From the NCBI GenBank assembly GCA_963759875.1, contig CAVXBB010000005.1:124001-188000 (forward strand): 64,000 nucleotides of DNA. The letters are read 5' to 3'. This DNA comes from JAFAGX01 sp963759875. Its GTDB lineage: Bacteria; Acidobacteriota; Terriglobia; Terriglobales; Acidobacteriaceae. The notes under the pieces were generated by a model that saw only the letters and a list, made by a program, of their open reading frames with translations, searched no databases and was not told the origin of the DNA. The translations under genes and the position numbers were made by a program. Positions within the stretch are counted from its first letter, which is position 1, and every line of letters begins with the position of its first letter. This document shows positions 33,505 to 43,172 of this stretch, one piece after another.

Positions 33505-34782
33505 CTAGCTCTTCTTGGTCACGTCCAGCTTCTGGCGGAACATCTTGGTGGCGAGTTTGCGAACGGTCTCGCAGACTTCTTTATTGCCGGAAAGGTTACG
33601 GAGATCCTGAATGAGCAGGTTTTTGAGCAGTCCCAAGGAAACGTCGATTGGCGTGCGCGGATTGAAAGCCAGGTTGCGGAGTACTGGATATTGTTTGATG
33701 AAGCGGCGCTTCATCGAAATTTCCCTGAGCACGGCTTCCAGCACGTTCTTCTGGCTGGCAAATCTCTCGACCTCGGAGTCCGTAATTTTTGGTGAATCAA
33801 GTACGGCTAAAGCAACAATCTTAGTGCCGTCGCGGATAAGCAACGACCGCTCTTCCTTATTTCCCTTCATCGCCAATATGATCCGGCCCTTGGTATCCAG
33901 CTTGGCAATTTTCTGAAGCGCCGTGCCCCGTTGCTCCTCCAAGCTTAAGACCCATTTCTTTTGCGGAGCTCTCTGCGGAACAGCTGCAGTTGCTTCTGAG
34001 GTGCCAGTGGAAGCCGCAGCTGCTGCGGCTTTTGCGTTCTGTGGTGACTCGAAGCTGTCTGCAAGCAGTCCCTCATGCATTGCGCTGACTGGCTCAAAAG
34101 ATTTCTCAGCCTCAGCCGCGATGTCGGCAGCGTGTTTGGAGATGAACGCATCGACTATCTCGTCTGGGGCGTCTGTGGAGCTTTCTTCCTGCGGAGCACT
34201 GGGAGTGGCAGAGTCGGGCAGATCAGGTGGGCTTGCCTCTGATGCGTTTGGTGCATCGGCGCGCGCTACGGGCGCTGGGACGAGAGCTGGCGCGTTCGCA
34301 TGACCCGGAGCCAGCGCCGACAGCTTCTCCCGAATTTTTTCGGCGGTGGCTGATGTAACGCTTGGGGAGAGAGCAAGCGTATCCAATACTGACTTCGAGA
34401 CGCTGGCGCGCGGGCTGCTCAACAGGATTTCGACCTGCTCCCGGCTTGCCGAAGCCGCCAGGCGGATCAGAAACCTTTCGCTGACAGATGGATTTTCCAA
34501 CAAAACCGGCAGCAACGCGGGCCTCATGTTCTCGTGGTCGATGAAGTAGTCGAGCACTTCTTTTGGTGTTCGCGGGTCAGCTGCCGCCTGACGTGAAGAG
34601 GCTTCGTCCCAACCCGCCAATGTGAGCCGTGCCTGTGGCCCAAACACTTTGTTGTTGTTGGCCAGGTAGACCAGAATCTCGATCATCTCCTGCGGAGGCA
34701 CCAGCAGCGCGCCTTTGGCCGCGAACTGCATCATGTTTGAGGGCAGCGTATTCTTACGAATGCTGTCGATCATTCGAGGCAT
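33505..34782 (-). CDS. Large cytoplasmic hypothetical protein with HEAT-like ends and Ala/Pro linker
   Basis: 425 aa, no known function. The N-terminal ~165 residues are all-helical with the motif DPRTPKEVLDYFIDHEN; the C-terminal ~135 residues hold the related NPRTPIDVSLGLLKN followed by DLRNLSGNKEVCETVRKLA. A low-complexity linker (about 165-290, rich in Ala, Pro, Glu, Ser) joins them. No signal peptide or transmembrane helix. The repeated xPRTPxxV motif suggests an internal duplication of a leucine-rich-variant or HEAT-type unit. Gene stands alone, convergent with 32969-33475. Confidence 0.55.
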   Translation of the reverse strand: MPRMIDSIRKNTLPSNMMQFAAKGALLVPPQEMIEILVYLANNNKVFGPQARLTLAGWDEASSRQAAADPRTPKEVLDYFIDHENMRPALLPVLLENPSVSERFLIRLAASASREQVEILLSSPRASVSKSVLDTLALSPSVTSATAEKIREKLSALAPGHANAPALVPAPVARADAPNASEASPPDLPDSATPSAPQEESSTDAPDEIVDAFISKHAADIAAEAEKSFEPVSAMHEGLLADSFESPQNAKAAAAAASTGTSEATAAVPQRAPQKKWVLSLEEQRGTALQKIAKLDTKGRIILAMKGNKEERSLLIRDGTKIVALAVLDSPKITDSEVERFASQKNVLEAVLREISMKRRFIKQYPVLRNLAFNPRTPIDVSLGLLKNLLIQDLRNLSGNKEVCETVRKLATKMFRQKLDVTKKS

Positions 34783-34898
34783 AAGACAATCTCAGTTCAA
34801 CACTGATGGAAATTACAGGATTACCTGCTAGCTGCATTTTTGCCAGAGATTTCGGCTGGGGTAACGTTACCAAGGGAACTGGCGAGCACGCCGGTCGG

Positions 34899-36692
34899 CT
34901 AAGTGATACTCGTTTCCGTATAGCTCCCGTAAACGGTTCGCAGCGCGTCGCAAATCTCACCGACAGTTGCATAGGCGCGAACGGCATCGATGATGTAGGG
35001 CATTGTGTTTGCGCTGGAAATATTGCCGTTCCGGTCTGCCTTTGGTTCCAGAGAGGCTGCCTTCTTTAGCGCGTCAAGCCGGCGGCGAACTTCGTCGTTG
35101 GAGCGGCGAGCGCGCAAAGCTTTCAGCTTGGACGCCTGTTGCCGCGCGACACTTTCATCGATGTAAAGAATGTTAGGCGATCCTTCTTCGATCGTGAAGT
35201 CGTTCACGCCCACAACAATTTTCTCTTTTGCTTCGACAGCACGCTGGTATTGATACGCGGACTCGGCAATTTCCTTTTGCGGATATCCGCGCTCGATAGC
35301 CTTTACCATGCCGCCCATCGCATCCAGCTTGCCGAAATAGTCGAAAGCACCTTTTTCCATATCGAGCGTGAGGCTCTCCAGGAAATATGATCCACCCAAC
35401 GGATCAACCGTCTGAGCTATTCCGGATTCGTAGGCGATGATCTGTTGGGTACGCAGGGCAATCCGGACGGCTTGTTCGGTGGGAAGGGCTAGAGCTTCGT
35501 CATACGAGTCGGTGTGCAGGGATTGCGTCCCACCCAGAACCGCCGCGAGCGCCTGAATCGCTACACGCGCGATGTTGTTCATGGGTTGCTGCGCGGGCAA
35601 TGACACGCCCGCGGTTTGCGCGTGGAAACGCAAGAGCCAGGTGCGCTGATTCTTGGCCTGGAAGCGGTCGCGCATGACCTGATGCCAGATTTTGCGGGCG
35701 GCACGGTATTTAGCGATCTCTTCAAAGAAATCGTTATGCGCATTGAAAAAGAAACTCAGGCGAGGTCCGAATTCGTCGACATCGAGGCCGCGGCGGTGCG
35801 CCCATTCCACGTACTCCACGCCGTCGTACAGCGTGAATGCCAGTTCCTGCAGCGCGGTGGAACCGGCTTCGCGGATATGGTACCCGCTGATCGAAATCGT
35901 ATTGAAACGAGGAGTAAAGTTCGACCCAAACTCGAATGTGTCGACAACCAGACGCATCGATGGCGCAGGCGGATAAATGTATTCCTTTTGCGCGATGTAC
36001 TCTTTCAGGATGTCGTTCTGAATGGTGCCCGAGACCTTCTTCCAGTCGGCGCCTTGTTTTTCCGCCACCACCAAGTACATTGCCCACAAAACAGAGGCCG
36101 GCGAATTGATGGTCATCGAAACCGTGGTCTTTTCAAGATCGATTCCGCTGAACAGGATTTCCATATCTTTAAGCGAATCGATAGCAACGCCGCACTTTCC
36201 GACTTCGCCTTCGCTGGCGGGATGATCCGAATCGTAACCCATCAGAGTTGGGAGATCGAAAGCTACTGATAAACCGCCGCCGCCGTGCTCCAGCAGGTAC
36301 TTGTAACGCTGATTAGTTTCCTCCGGCGATGCGAATCCGGAAAACTGGCGCATTGTGAAAAGCTTGCCACGATATCCGGTGGCGTGAATTCCGCGAGTGT
36401 AGGGGGGCTGGCCGGGATAACCTAAGTATTGTTCATAGTTCCAATCTTGCGGAAGATCAGCCCGGGTATAGAGTCGGCGAATGGGAACGCCGGAGATGGT
36501 GGTAAAGCAGGCATGTCCGTTGTCATCGACGTTTACACCCGTCGGGGCACCGATGGGCCGCTCAGGAGATTTTTCCAGCGTATGTGCCAGGTTTTTTTCT
36601 GCCCATTCCTTCTCCGAGGCGGAAGGATGGCGCACTTTGAAAACGTCCACGATCGGAGTCTCTGCAGTTTGGGTTGTTTTCTTACCCGCCAT
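34899..36692 (-). CDS. Adenosylcobalamin-dependent acyl-CoA mutase large subunit (isobutyryl-CoA mutase-like residues)
   Basis: Carbon-skeleton mutase catalytic (TIM-barrel) subunit that needs a separate B12-binding subunit. 597 aa with no DxHxxG B12 domain. Signatures: TRGIHATGYRGKLFTMRQFSGFASPEETNQRY, GGGGLSVAFDLPTLMGYDSDHP and NSISISGYHxxEAG-like NTISISGYHIREAG. In methylmalonyl-CoA mutase the substrate carboxylate is held by a Tyr (RQYAGF) and an Arg (VRNTYI); here these positions are Phe117 (RQFSGF) and Gln235 (IAQKEYI), the residues typical of isobutyryl-CoA mutase. By alignment from memory, so specificity is provisional. The B12 subunit gene is not in the window. Confidence 0.85.
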   Translation of the reverse strand: MAGKKTTQTAETPIVDVFKVRHPSASEKEWAEKNLAHTLEKSPERPIGAPTGVNVDDNGHACFTTISGVPIRRLYTRADLPQDWNYEQYLGYPGQPPYTRGIHATGYRGKLFTMRQFSGFASPEETNQRYKYLLEHGGGGLSVAFDLPTLMGYDSDHPASEGEVGKCGVAIDSLKDMEILFSGIDLEKTTVSMTINSPASVLWAMYLVVAEKQGADWKKVSGTIQNDILKEYIAQKEYIYPPAPSMRLVVDTFEFGSNFTPRFNTISISGYHIREAGSTALQELAFTLYDGVEYVEWAHRRGLDVDEFGPRLSFFFNAHNDFFEEIAKYRAARKIWHQVMRDRFQAKNQRTWLLRFHAQTAGVSLPAQQPMNNIARVAIQALAAVLGGTQSLHTDSYDEALALPTEQAVRIALRTQQIIAYESGIAQTVDPLGGSYFLESLTLDMEKGAFDYFGKLDAMGGMVKAIERGYPQKEIAESAYQYQRAVEAKEKIVVGVNDFTIEEGSPNILYIDESVARQQASKLKALRARRSNDEVRRRLDALKKAASLEPKADRNGNISSANTMPYIIDAVRAYATVGEICDALRTVYGSYTETSIT

Positions 36693-36747
36693 GCCTCACC
36701 CCGATTAGATGATATGTGGAGGGTACGAGGCCTAGCAAGTTGAACAC

Positions 36748-37527
36748 TTAGTCCGTCCGCGGTTTTCGCGCCAACTCCCAGGCTTTAGCGTACTTCCAGG
36801 AGACATAAACGGCATGGTAGAGGTGTAGCAGCAGGCCTTCGCGGCCGTCAAGGCAGCCGAGACGGAAGAAATAGTTATAGGCAAACGTAAGCAGCGGGCG
36901 AATGATGATGTCGAGCAAATTAAAGCCGCGCTTACCCTGTTCGACCGCAATCTTTGCACCCGAGGAAGAATAACTGTTCATGTGCTCGATGTAGCTGTGC
37001 AGCGTGGGATATGCACTGTGAATGAGTGCATGCTTCAGTTGCAGGGTTGGGCCGGAAATCTTTATCGTCGGGTGAGCACCATATTCTTGGAAATTGCCTT
37101 TGCCGCGACGGATAAGACGCAGCTTGGGATCGGGATAGAAACCGCCATGACGAATCCAGCGGCCCAGGAAGAAATTCTTGCGTGGAATCCAGAAACCGGC
37201 GACGTTCGCATTCTCCGAGATGGCCTCATTGATCTCAGTCGCCAAATCGGGTTCCAGGGCTTCATCTGCATCTAACTGCAAGATCCAATCGCCAGATGCC
37301 TTATCGATGGCGGAATTCTTTTGCGCGGCGAAACCTTTCCAGGGTTCGTGAAAAATCTTGGCACCAAACGACGCCGCGAATTCCAAGGTACGATCGGTCG
37401 AGCCGGAATCGAGTACGATGATCTCGCCCCGGCCACCACGGACCAGTGGCATGACGCTTTCCAGTGTGTGCGGCAGATTTGATTCTTCGTTCTGCGTGAT
37501 GAGAACGACGGAAAGTTTCACGCGCAA
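36748..37527 (-). CDS. Family 2 glycosyltransferase (lipopolysaccharide-type)
   Basis: Transfers a sugar to a surface polysaccharide or lipid A core acceptor. GT-A fold: LSVVLITQNEESNLPHTLESV, VLDSGSTDRT, and the metal-binding DxD in LQLDADEAL. The remainder (RHGGFYPDPKLRLIRR, a Leu-rich C-terminus with HLYHAVYVSWKYAKAWELARK) matches WaaE/KdtX-type family members with a membrane-hugging tail. 259 aa. Lies 55 bp downstream of the acyl-CoA mutase on the same strand. Donor and acceptor unknown. Confidence 0.88.
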   Translation of the reverse strand: MRVKLSVVLITQNEESNLPHTLESVMPLVRGGRGEIIVLDSGSTDRTLEFAASFGAKIFHEPWKGFAAQKNSAIDKASGDWILQLDADEALEPDLATEINEAISENANVAGFWIPRKNFFLGRWIRHGGFYPDPKLRLIRRGKGNFQEYGAHPTIKISGPTLQLKHALIHSAYPTLHSYIEHMNSYSSSGAKIAVEQGKRGFNLLDIIIRPLLTFAYNYFFRLGCLDGREGLLLHLYHAVYVSWKYAKAWELARKPRTD

Positions 37528-37648
37528 AGCATAGCAAGGCGAGCCGCAGGTTTGAAATAATGCCCAGTGTACGCGAAGCAGATATCCCGACTTTGCATGC
37601 CAATTCCCTGGCGCGAATCGGCATGCTCAGTTCGATATCGCAGACAAC

Positions 37649-39763
37649 CTAATGCCCGACGGGCTGTGGCTGAATTGGGGCGGCTTGTTGCAATTCAGAC
37701 TGCGGCTGCGGCATGACGGATTGCACGTCTTTGCGAGACGTCACATCGGGAACATTGGGCATGTGTGTGACTTCGCCGTTTACGGCATCAGCCATGACTA
37801 TTCCCGAACGTTCCAGTAAGAGCCCCGTAGCGCGTTCCATTTCGACTTCGGACTTTTCATATGCTGCCATGGCTGACACCCGGTTTGACTCGGCCGAAGT
37901 AAGCGCAGCCTGATCCTGCAGAATCGTGGTCGAAGTGCCCACACCGGCGGCCAGTTTCTTCTGGTCGGAATCGAGGGTCTCACGCTGGAAGTTGACGGCT
38001 GCCTGAGCCGCGTCCACGGCTGCACGGTTCTGTTGAACATCAAATTGCGCGTTGCGAACTTCGATCCGGACCTGATTTTCCAGCTGCTGCAGCCGAACTT
38101 GCGCCTGCCGGTACTCGAGCTCGGCGCGTACCTGGTCGGCCACTGCAGTGCGATTTCGTATTGGAATGTTCAGTGTTAGGCCGACTCCTTTGTCAGGAGC
38201 AACGGACGTGACCAACTGATGAAGGGTGTCCCCGTAGCCGACCGGTGTTCCGGCCCGAAACGGAGGCGCTGCAGTGCTCGGTTGGAAGCAAAACGCGCTG
38301 CTGGTAGTACCGCACAAAGGCACTGCGGGATTGATGTCCCCACCGATGCCGGAGCCACCGTAATAGGCGTAGAGCGCTAACGTGGGCAACATCGCGTTTC
38401 GAACCGCTTTGTTATTAATTTGCCGGCTACTGAGGTCGATGCGCGACTCGGCGAGTTCGGCGCGATGGCTCAGAGCATCACTGATCAGGTCCTCGGTCGG
38501 AACGACTGACTCCTTAGCTGGCAATTGCATTGTCGATGTCGGAATAACTTCAGCACCAGCCAGTATGGGATCGACCAGGTTTCGGCTCAGCGCGTTCTTC
38601 ATAAGCAATTCCTGCAATTCAAGATTGGTTTGGGCCAAGATGAGATTCTGCTCGTCCGTCGAGACAGTGCTTTCCGCGCTCACCACCTGGATAGGCGGCA
38701 AAGTTCCAAACTGCACCTGCTTCTTGTTGTCTTCCAGCGTGCGCTGGGCAAACGCTAGCGCCTCCTGCTGCACTCTGACATTCTCGTATGCATAGACAAG
38801 GTTCCAATAAAGGTTCTCGATTTGATCAACCGTGGTAATTACCTGTAGCCGGAACGCAACATCCGAAATCTCACGATTGTTCTTTGCGATGCGGATAAAG
38901 CGAGTATTCGGCAAAAATCCAAATCCTTGAAGCAGGGGCTGCGTCAGTCGGGCCTGGAATCCGGAACTCAGCGCTGGAGTGTACGCTATGGTTTTGTTGT
39001 TGCTGGTTGTATGCGTGTTGTTGAAGCTGACCGTAAGGTTCGTGCCCCAATGGAAGCCCTGCAGATAAGAAAAATTTGCAGTTCCCGTGTTCGTGTTCGC
39101 CACGCCGTTTGGAACTTGGGTGAATATGCTGGTGGATTCCACAAAGTTACGGTCCATCTGCAGGGTGCCCGAGAGAATTGGATCAAAGCTGGTGATTGGC
39201 GCACCGATACCTAGTGTCGAAGTGACTAAACCGTTTGTTCCGGTGCCGGCGCCTCCAGCAGCCACACTGGTACCACCCGTGCCAGAACCAACCGGCCCGC
39301 TTAGACCTCCTACGCCTCCACCTGGCGTGTTTTGGACAATTCCGGTGTTGACGCCAAGAATGTTGGAACCCGCATTCGCCCGCAGGATATCCGTATCGGC
39401 GATATTGAGGTTATATCGGGCCAGCACGATGTCGAGGTTATTTTCCAGCGCGAGAGCCACCGCGTCGTTGATCGACAGCAGGACTTTGCCGTTCTGCATG
39501 AGTTGATCGATCCGCGCGGTGTTGCCCAGATTGGCTGGTGGCACGGGTACCGGCTCATACGGCGCAATTACATCAGGAAACTGCGCCGGCGCTTTTGCAT
39601 AATTTCGAACCACAGATTGCTGGTTCGATGATGAAGACTGTGGCGCTGGCGGCAATTGCCCTGAATTTGCGGTTGAAGAAGTCTGAGCTAGCACGGTTGC
39701 CGTGAGTACTGCGAAAATGGCTGCGAGCTTAGAAATCCTTCGATTCAAAAGATCGAAAAACAT
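37649..39763 (-). CDS. TolC family outer membrane efflux protein
   Basis: Outer membrane channel tunnel of an efflux or type I secretion system. 704 aa with a signal peptide (LAAIFAVLTATVLAQTS) and two OEP repeats rich in coiled-coil helices (VDQIENLYWNLVYAYENVRVQQEALAFAQRTLEDNKKQVQ; QVRAELEYRQAQVRLQQLENQVRIEVRNAQFDVQQNRAAV). A glycine-rich insertion at residues ~147-177 (NTPGGGVGGLSGPVGSGTGG onward) is unusual. The Pro/Gln-rich tail ends QPQPVGH. It is a tandem paralogue of the neighbouring 40012-42128 gene. No MFP or RND gene is adjacent. Confidence 0.9.
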   Translation of the reverse strand: MFFDLLNRRISKLAAIFAVLTATVLAQTSSTANSGQLPPAPQSSSSNQQSVVRNYAKAPAQFPDVIAPYEPVPVPPANLGNTARIDQLMQNGKVLLSINDAVALALENNLDIVLARYNLNIADTDILRANAGSNILGVNTGIVQNTPGGGVGGLSGPVGSGTGGTSVAAGGAGTGTNGLVTSTLGIGAPITSFDPILSGTLQMDRNFVESTSIFTQVPNGVANTNTGTANFSYLQGFHWGTNLTVSFNNTHTTSNNKTIAYTPALSSGFQARLTQPLLQGFGFLPNTRFIRIAKNNREISDVAFRLQVITTVDQIENLYWNLVYAYENVRVQQEALAFAQRTLEDNKKQVQFGTLPPIQVVSAESTVSTDEQNLILAQTNLELQELLMKNALSRNLVDPILAGAEVIPTSTMQLPAKESVVPTEDLISDALSHRAELAESRIDLSSRQINNKAVRNAMLPTLALYAYYGGSGIGGDINPAVPLCGTTSSAFCFQPSTAAPPFRAGTPVGYGDTLHQLVTSVAPDKGVGLTLNIPIRNRTAVADQVRAELEYRQAQVRLQQLENQVRIEVRNAQFDVQQNRAAVDAAQAAVNFQRETLDSDQKKLAAGVGTSTTILQDQAALTSAESNRVSAMAAYEKSEVEMERATGLLLERSGIVMADAVNGEVTHMPNVPDVTSRKDVQSVMPQPQSELQQAAPIQPQPVGH

Positions 39764-40011
39764 TTGAGTTTGTCTCCTTGGACTTATGCCTTAGTAGAAG
39801 CAGTGCTGCTCAATACCGCAATTGGATGCCGCGTGGTTGCGGAAACATCCAGAATTCCGTATTCACAACGCGCGAGAATTATAGGGCGCGAGATTGTAAA
39901 GATTTATCAATGCGACTAATGCCGTGGGATGGTCCCTCGCGGGCGGATGTCTTGCGGGACAGGGCAGCAACTCAAAATTCAGCTGCCGCCCTGCGGTTCG
40001 GAACAGATTGG

Positions 40012-42128
40012 CTACAGTGGCGGCTGCTGAGGTGATTGCTGTTGAGTCGGTTGCGTAGTTTGCGCCGGTGGCATGACAGGTTGCGGATTGGTGCGTGGTT
40101 CCACATAGGGGACGTGTGGCGCGTGGGTTACTTCGCCCCGCTCGGCATCGGCCATGATGATTCCCACATGATCGAGAAGCACCCCAGTAGCCCGGTCCAG
40201 CTCCAGACGCGACTTCTCGTAAGCTGCCATTGCTGAGACCAACGTCGATTCGGCGGTCGCCAACGCCGACTGGTTTTGCAGCACCAACCTGCTGGTTGAC
40301 GCGCCCAGTGCTAGCTTCTTCTGCTCCGCGTCCAAGGATTGCCGTCCCAGTTCCACCGCAGCCCGAGCGGAGTCCACGGCCGCCCGATTTTGAGTTACCG
40401 AAAATTGTGCGTTACGCACTTCGATCCGAATTTGGTTTTCAATCTGCTGCAGCCGCATTTGCGCCTGCCGATACTCCAGTTCAGCGCGAACCTGGTTCGC
40501 CTGTCCATCGCGATTGCGTATCGGAATGTTTAGGGTCAAGCCTATCCCTTTGTCAGGCGCAGTGGAGTCCACCAGATCATTCAAAGCTGAGCTATAAGCA
40601 ATGGTCTGCGAGACAGGAAGGAAAGGGGTCCCGGGTGGCAGATCTGGGTTGGGCCCTGAACAGAAGCCCACGGATCGAACTACTGCACTCTGATTCGCGC
40701 AAACGTTCGCCGGGTTTTGCGAACCCCCTAACCCCGATCCGCCGTAATAGGCAAATGCGTTCAGTGTTGGCAACATCGCGTTCCGCACCGCTTTGTTGTT
40801 GATTTCACGGTTTTGCAGGTCAATGCGTGACTCAGCGAGTTCCGGCCGATGATTCAAGGCATCGTTGACCAGATCCTCCGTGGGAACGATCGGTTCCCGT
40901 TCGGGCAACTTCATCGTGGACGTGGGGATCACTTCAGCATCGGCGAGCACGGGATCCTGGAGACTCCGGCTCAGAGCATTCTTCATGAGCAATTGCTGAA
41001 GCTGCAGGTTATTTTCAGCAGCGATGAGACTTTGCTGGTCAGCCGCCACCGTGCTTTGTGCTCGAACGACTTCGATGGGCGCCAAACTGCCGATCTGCAC
41101 CTGTTTTTGTGTGTCCGAAAGTGTCTTCTGCGCAAACGCGAGCGATTCCTTCTGCACGCGGACGTTTTCATAAGCGAAAACCAGGTCCCAGTACATGTTT
41201 TCGATCTGGTCTACAGTTGTGATGGTCTGCAGGCGAAATGCAACATCCGAGATCTCACGGTTGTTCTTGGCGATGCGAATAAAACGCGTCGTGGGTAGAA
41301 AACCAAAACCTTGCAGTAAAGGCTGGGTCACCCGGAATTGAAAAAGCGAGTTGATCTGTGGACTGTAATTCGTGAACGGTCCATTCGTAGTAATGCGGCT
41401 GTTGTTGAACCCGAGAAACAGATTTGTGCCGGAATGCAATTCCTGGTTGTAACCGAAATTGTAAGTCTGCGTGTTTTGCGCCAGGACCGGAACACCCGTG
41501 AAGAGGCTGCTGGAAATACTATTGTTGTGATCCCACTGCAGATTCCCAGTGACAATGGGGTCAAAGCTGCTGATCGGCGCGCCAATGCCTAGGGTCGAGG
41601 TTACCAATCCGGCAGTGCCTGCGCCAATGCCTCCCGGCGCTGCGCTGGTGCCGCCCGTGCCCGCTCCGACCGTTGTGCCAAATCCGCCTACGCCACCTCC
41701 GGGAGTGTTTTGTACCACCCCAAAATTCACCCCGAGGATGCTCGCACCCGATTTCGCACGCAGAACCTCAGTATCGGCGATGTTCAGGTTGTAACGAAAA
41801 ATCGCCATGTCCAGGTTGTTTTCCAAGGCAAGCGCGACCGCGTCGTCGATGGAAAGCATGATCTTGCCGTCGTGCATTAGCTGATCAATGAGCGGAGCAT
41901 TGCTGAGTTTCGGGGGCGGCACATGCCGTGCTTCGTAGGGCGCCAAAGGATTGGGAAATGGCTCCGTGGCTTGGCATAATCCACGTTCTGAAAATTTTGC
42001 GGCTGCGGTGCCTGCACTGCGGTCGGATCGCTCTGTTGGCTATTCTGCGCAGAAGTGGGAATCGCAATTGCGGTTATTAAAACCGTCGCGAGGGAACAAA
42101 TTACTGAGTTGCAGCGAGTCAAATGCAT
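40012..42128 (-). pseudogene. TolC family outer membrane protein with a one-base frameshift (tandem paralogue)
   Basis: Closely similar to the TolC gene at 37649-39763: the same order of segments and the same glycine-rich insert (NTPGGGVGGFGTTVGAGTGG). The first 58 residues (start ATG 42128, signal peptide ICSLATVLITAIAIPTSAQ) are in one frame and the remaining 640 or so in another. The join is a GGG run at 41953-41955 (CCC on the coding strand): adding one base restores SHFPNPLAPYEARHVPPP, matching the paralogue's AQFPDVIAPYEPVPVPP. It is either a real inactivating or phase-variable deletion in a homopolymer, or a sequencing error. GGAG precedes the ATG. Confidence 0.85.
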
Positions 42129-42366
42129 TCGTTTGTCTCCATGAAAATCCTGCTGTTGAACAGAAAACGCACTGCTGACCAGGAGCAATTACGCAAAATA
42201 TCTATCGCGAGTTTCAAATTTGTGCCGATCGGGAAGGCTGCTGATCACGCGAATGTCATTAAAATGCAATAGTATAGCTGACCCGCAGTTCTGATTCGGG
42301 TGTAGCGCAACCGTGAACTGCTCGCGCTGGCCTTGCAGGCCGCGATCGTCGAAACAACTTGAAGAC

Positions 42367-43119
42367 ATGCGAAATATCAAGCTGGTACTCGCTTATGACG
42401 GTACAGATTTCTGTGGATGGCAGGTTCAGCCGAATCTCGCCACCGTTCAAGGAGCACTGGCTTCAGCCATTGGACGAATTACTGGCGAAAAAGTACTGCC
42501 GCAGGGCTCAGGGCGTACCGACGCCGGAGTGCATGCGCTGGCCCAGGTTGCGTCTTTCGTGACTCAGTCACCTGTTCCTGCGGAAAATTTCATCAAGGCA
42601 TTGAACGACATCCTGCCGCCTTCAATACGTGTTCTGGAGGCAACCGAAGCGCCTTCGGAGTTTCATGCCCGAAAGTCGGCGTATGCAAAAACTTATCGTT
42701 ATCGCGTATATCGTCGCCCAATCTGCCCGCCATTTCTGGCGCGGTATGTGTGGCATTATCCATACCCTCTGAAGGAAAGTGTCATGCAGGAAAGTGCTGG
42801 AATCGTGGTTGGCGAGCACGATTTCACTTCCTTTGCCGCTGTGGACCCGGAACGCGGGTGCGATGAGGATACCGGCTCAAATGTACGCCGTAGCTTCGAA
42901 TCCAAATGGGAGAACTGCGGAGATGAGTTAGTCTACACAATCCGCGGTAACGGGTTCCTCCACCACATGGTGCGGAATCTGGTAGGAACGTTTGTGCTGG
43001 TCGGAAAAGGCACCCTTCAGCCGCAAGAAGTCCGACGCATTCTTCGAGCGCGCGACCGTTCGGCGGCTGGCCCGACGGCGCCGGCGAGCGGCCTCTATTT
43101 GGTAGGGGTCGATTACTGA
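42367..43119 (+). CDS. truA: tRNA pseudouridine synthase A (U38-U40)
   Basis: Isomerises U38, U39 and U40 in the tRNA anticodon stem-loop. N-terminal NIKLVLAYDGTDFCGWQVQPN, catalytic Asp in GSGRTDAGVHALAQV, then YRYRVYRRP and FLHHMVRNLVGTFVLVGKG, all standard TruA motifs. ATG 42367 was chosen over an in-frame start at 42313 because the conserved start MRNIKLVLAYDG follows directly. 250 aa. Its only close neighbour is an aldehyde dehydrogenase 50 bp downstream. Confidence 0.94.
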   Translation: MRNIKLVLAYDGTDFCGWQVQPNLATVQGALASAIGRITGEKVLPQGSGRTDAGVHALAQVASFVTQSPVPAENFIKALNDILPPSIRVLEATEAPSEFHARKSAYAKTYRYRVYRRPICPPFLARYVWHYPYPLKESVMQESAGIVVGEHDFTSFAAVDPERGCDEDTGSNVRRSFESKWENCGDELVYTIRGNGFLHHMVRNLVGTFVLVGKGTLQPQEVRRILRARDRSAAGPTAPASGLYLVGVDY

Positions 43120-43172
43120 AGTCTCACTGTTTGCTGCACTTGCCTGTGATTAAATTGATCTCGCCTGTTCCA

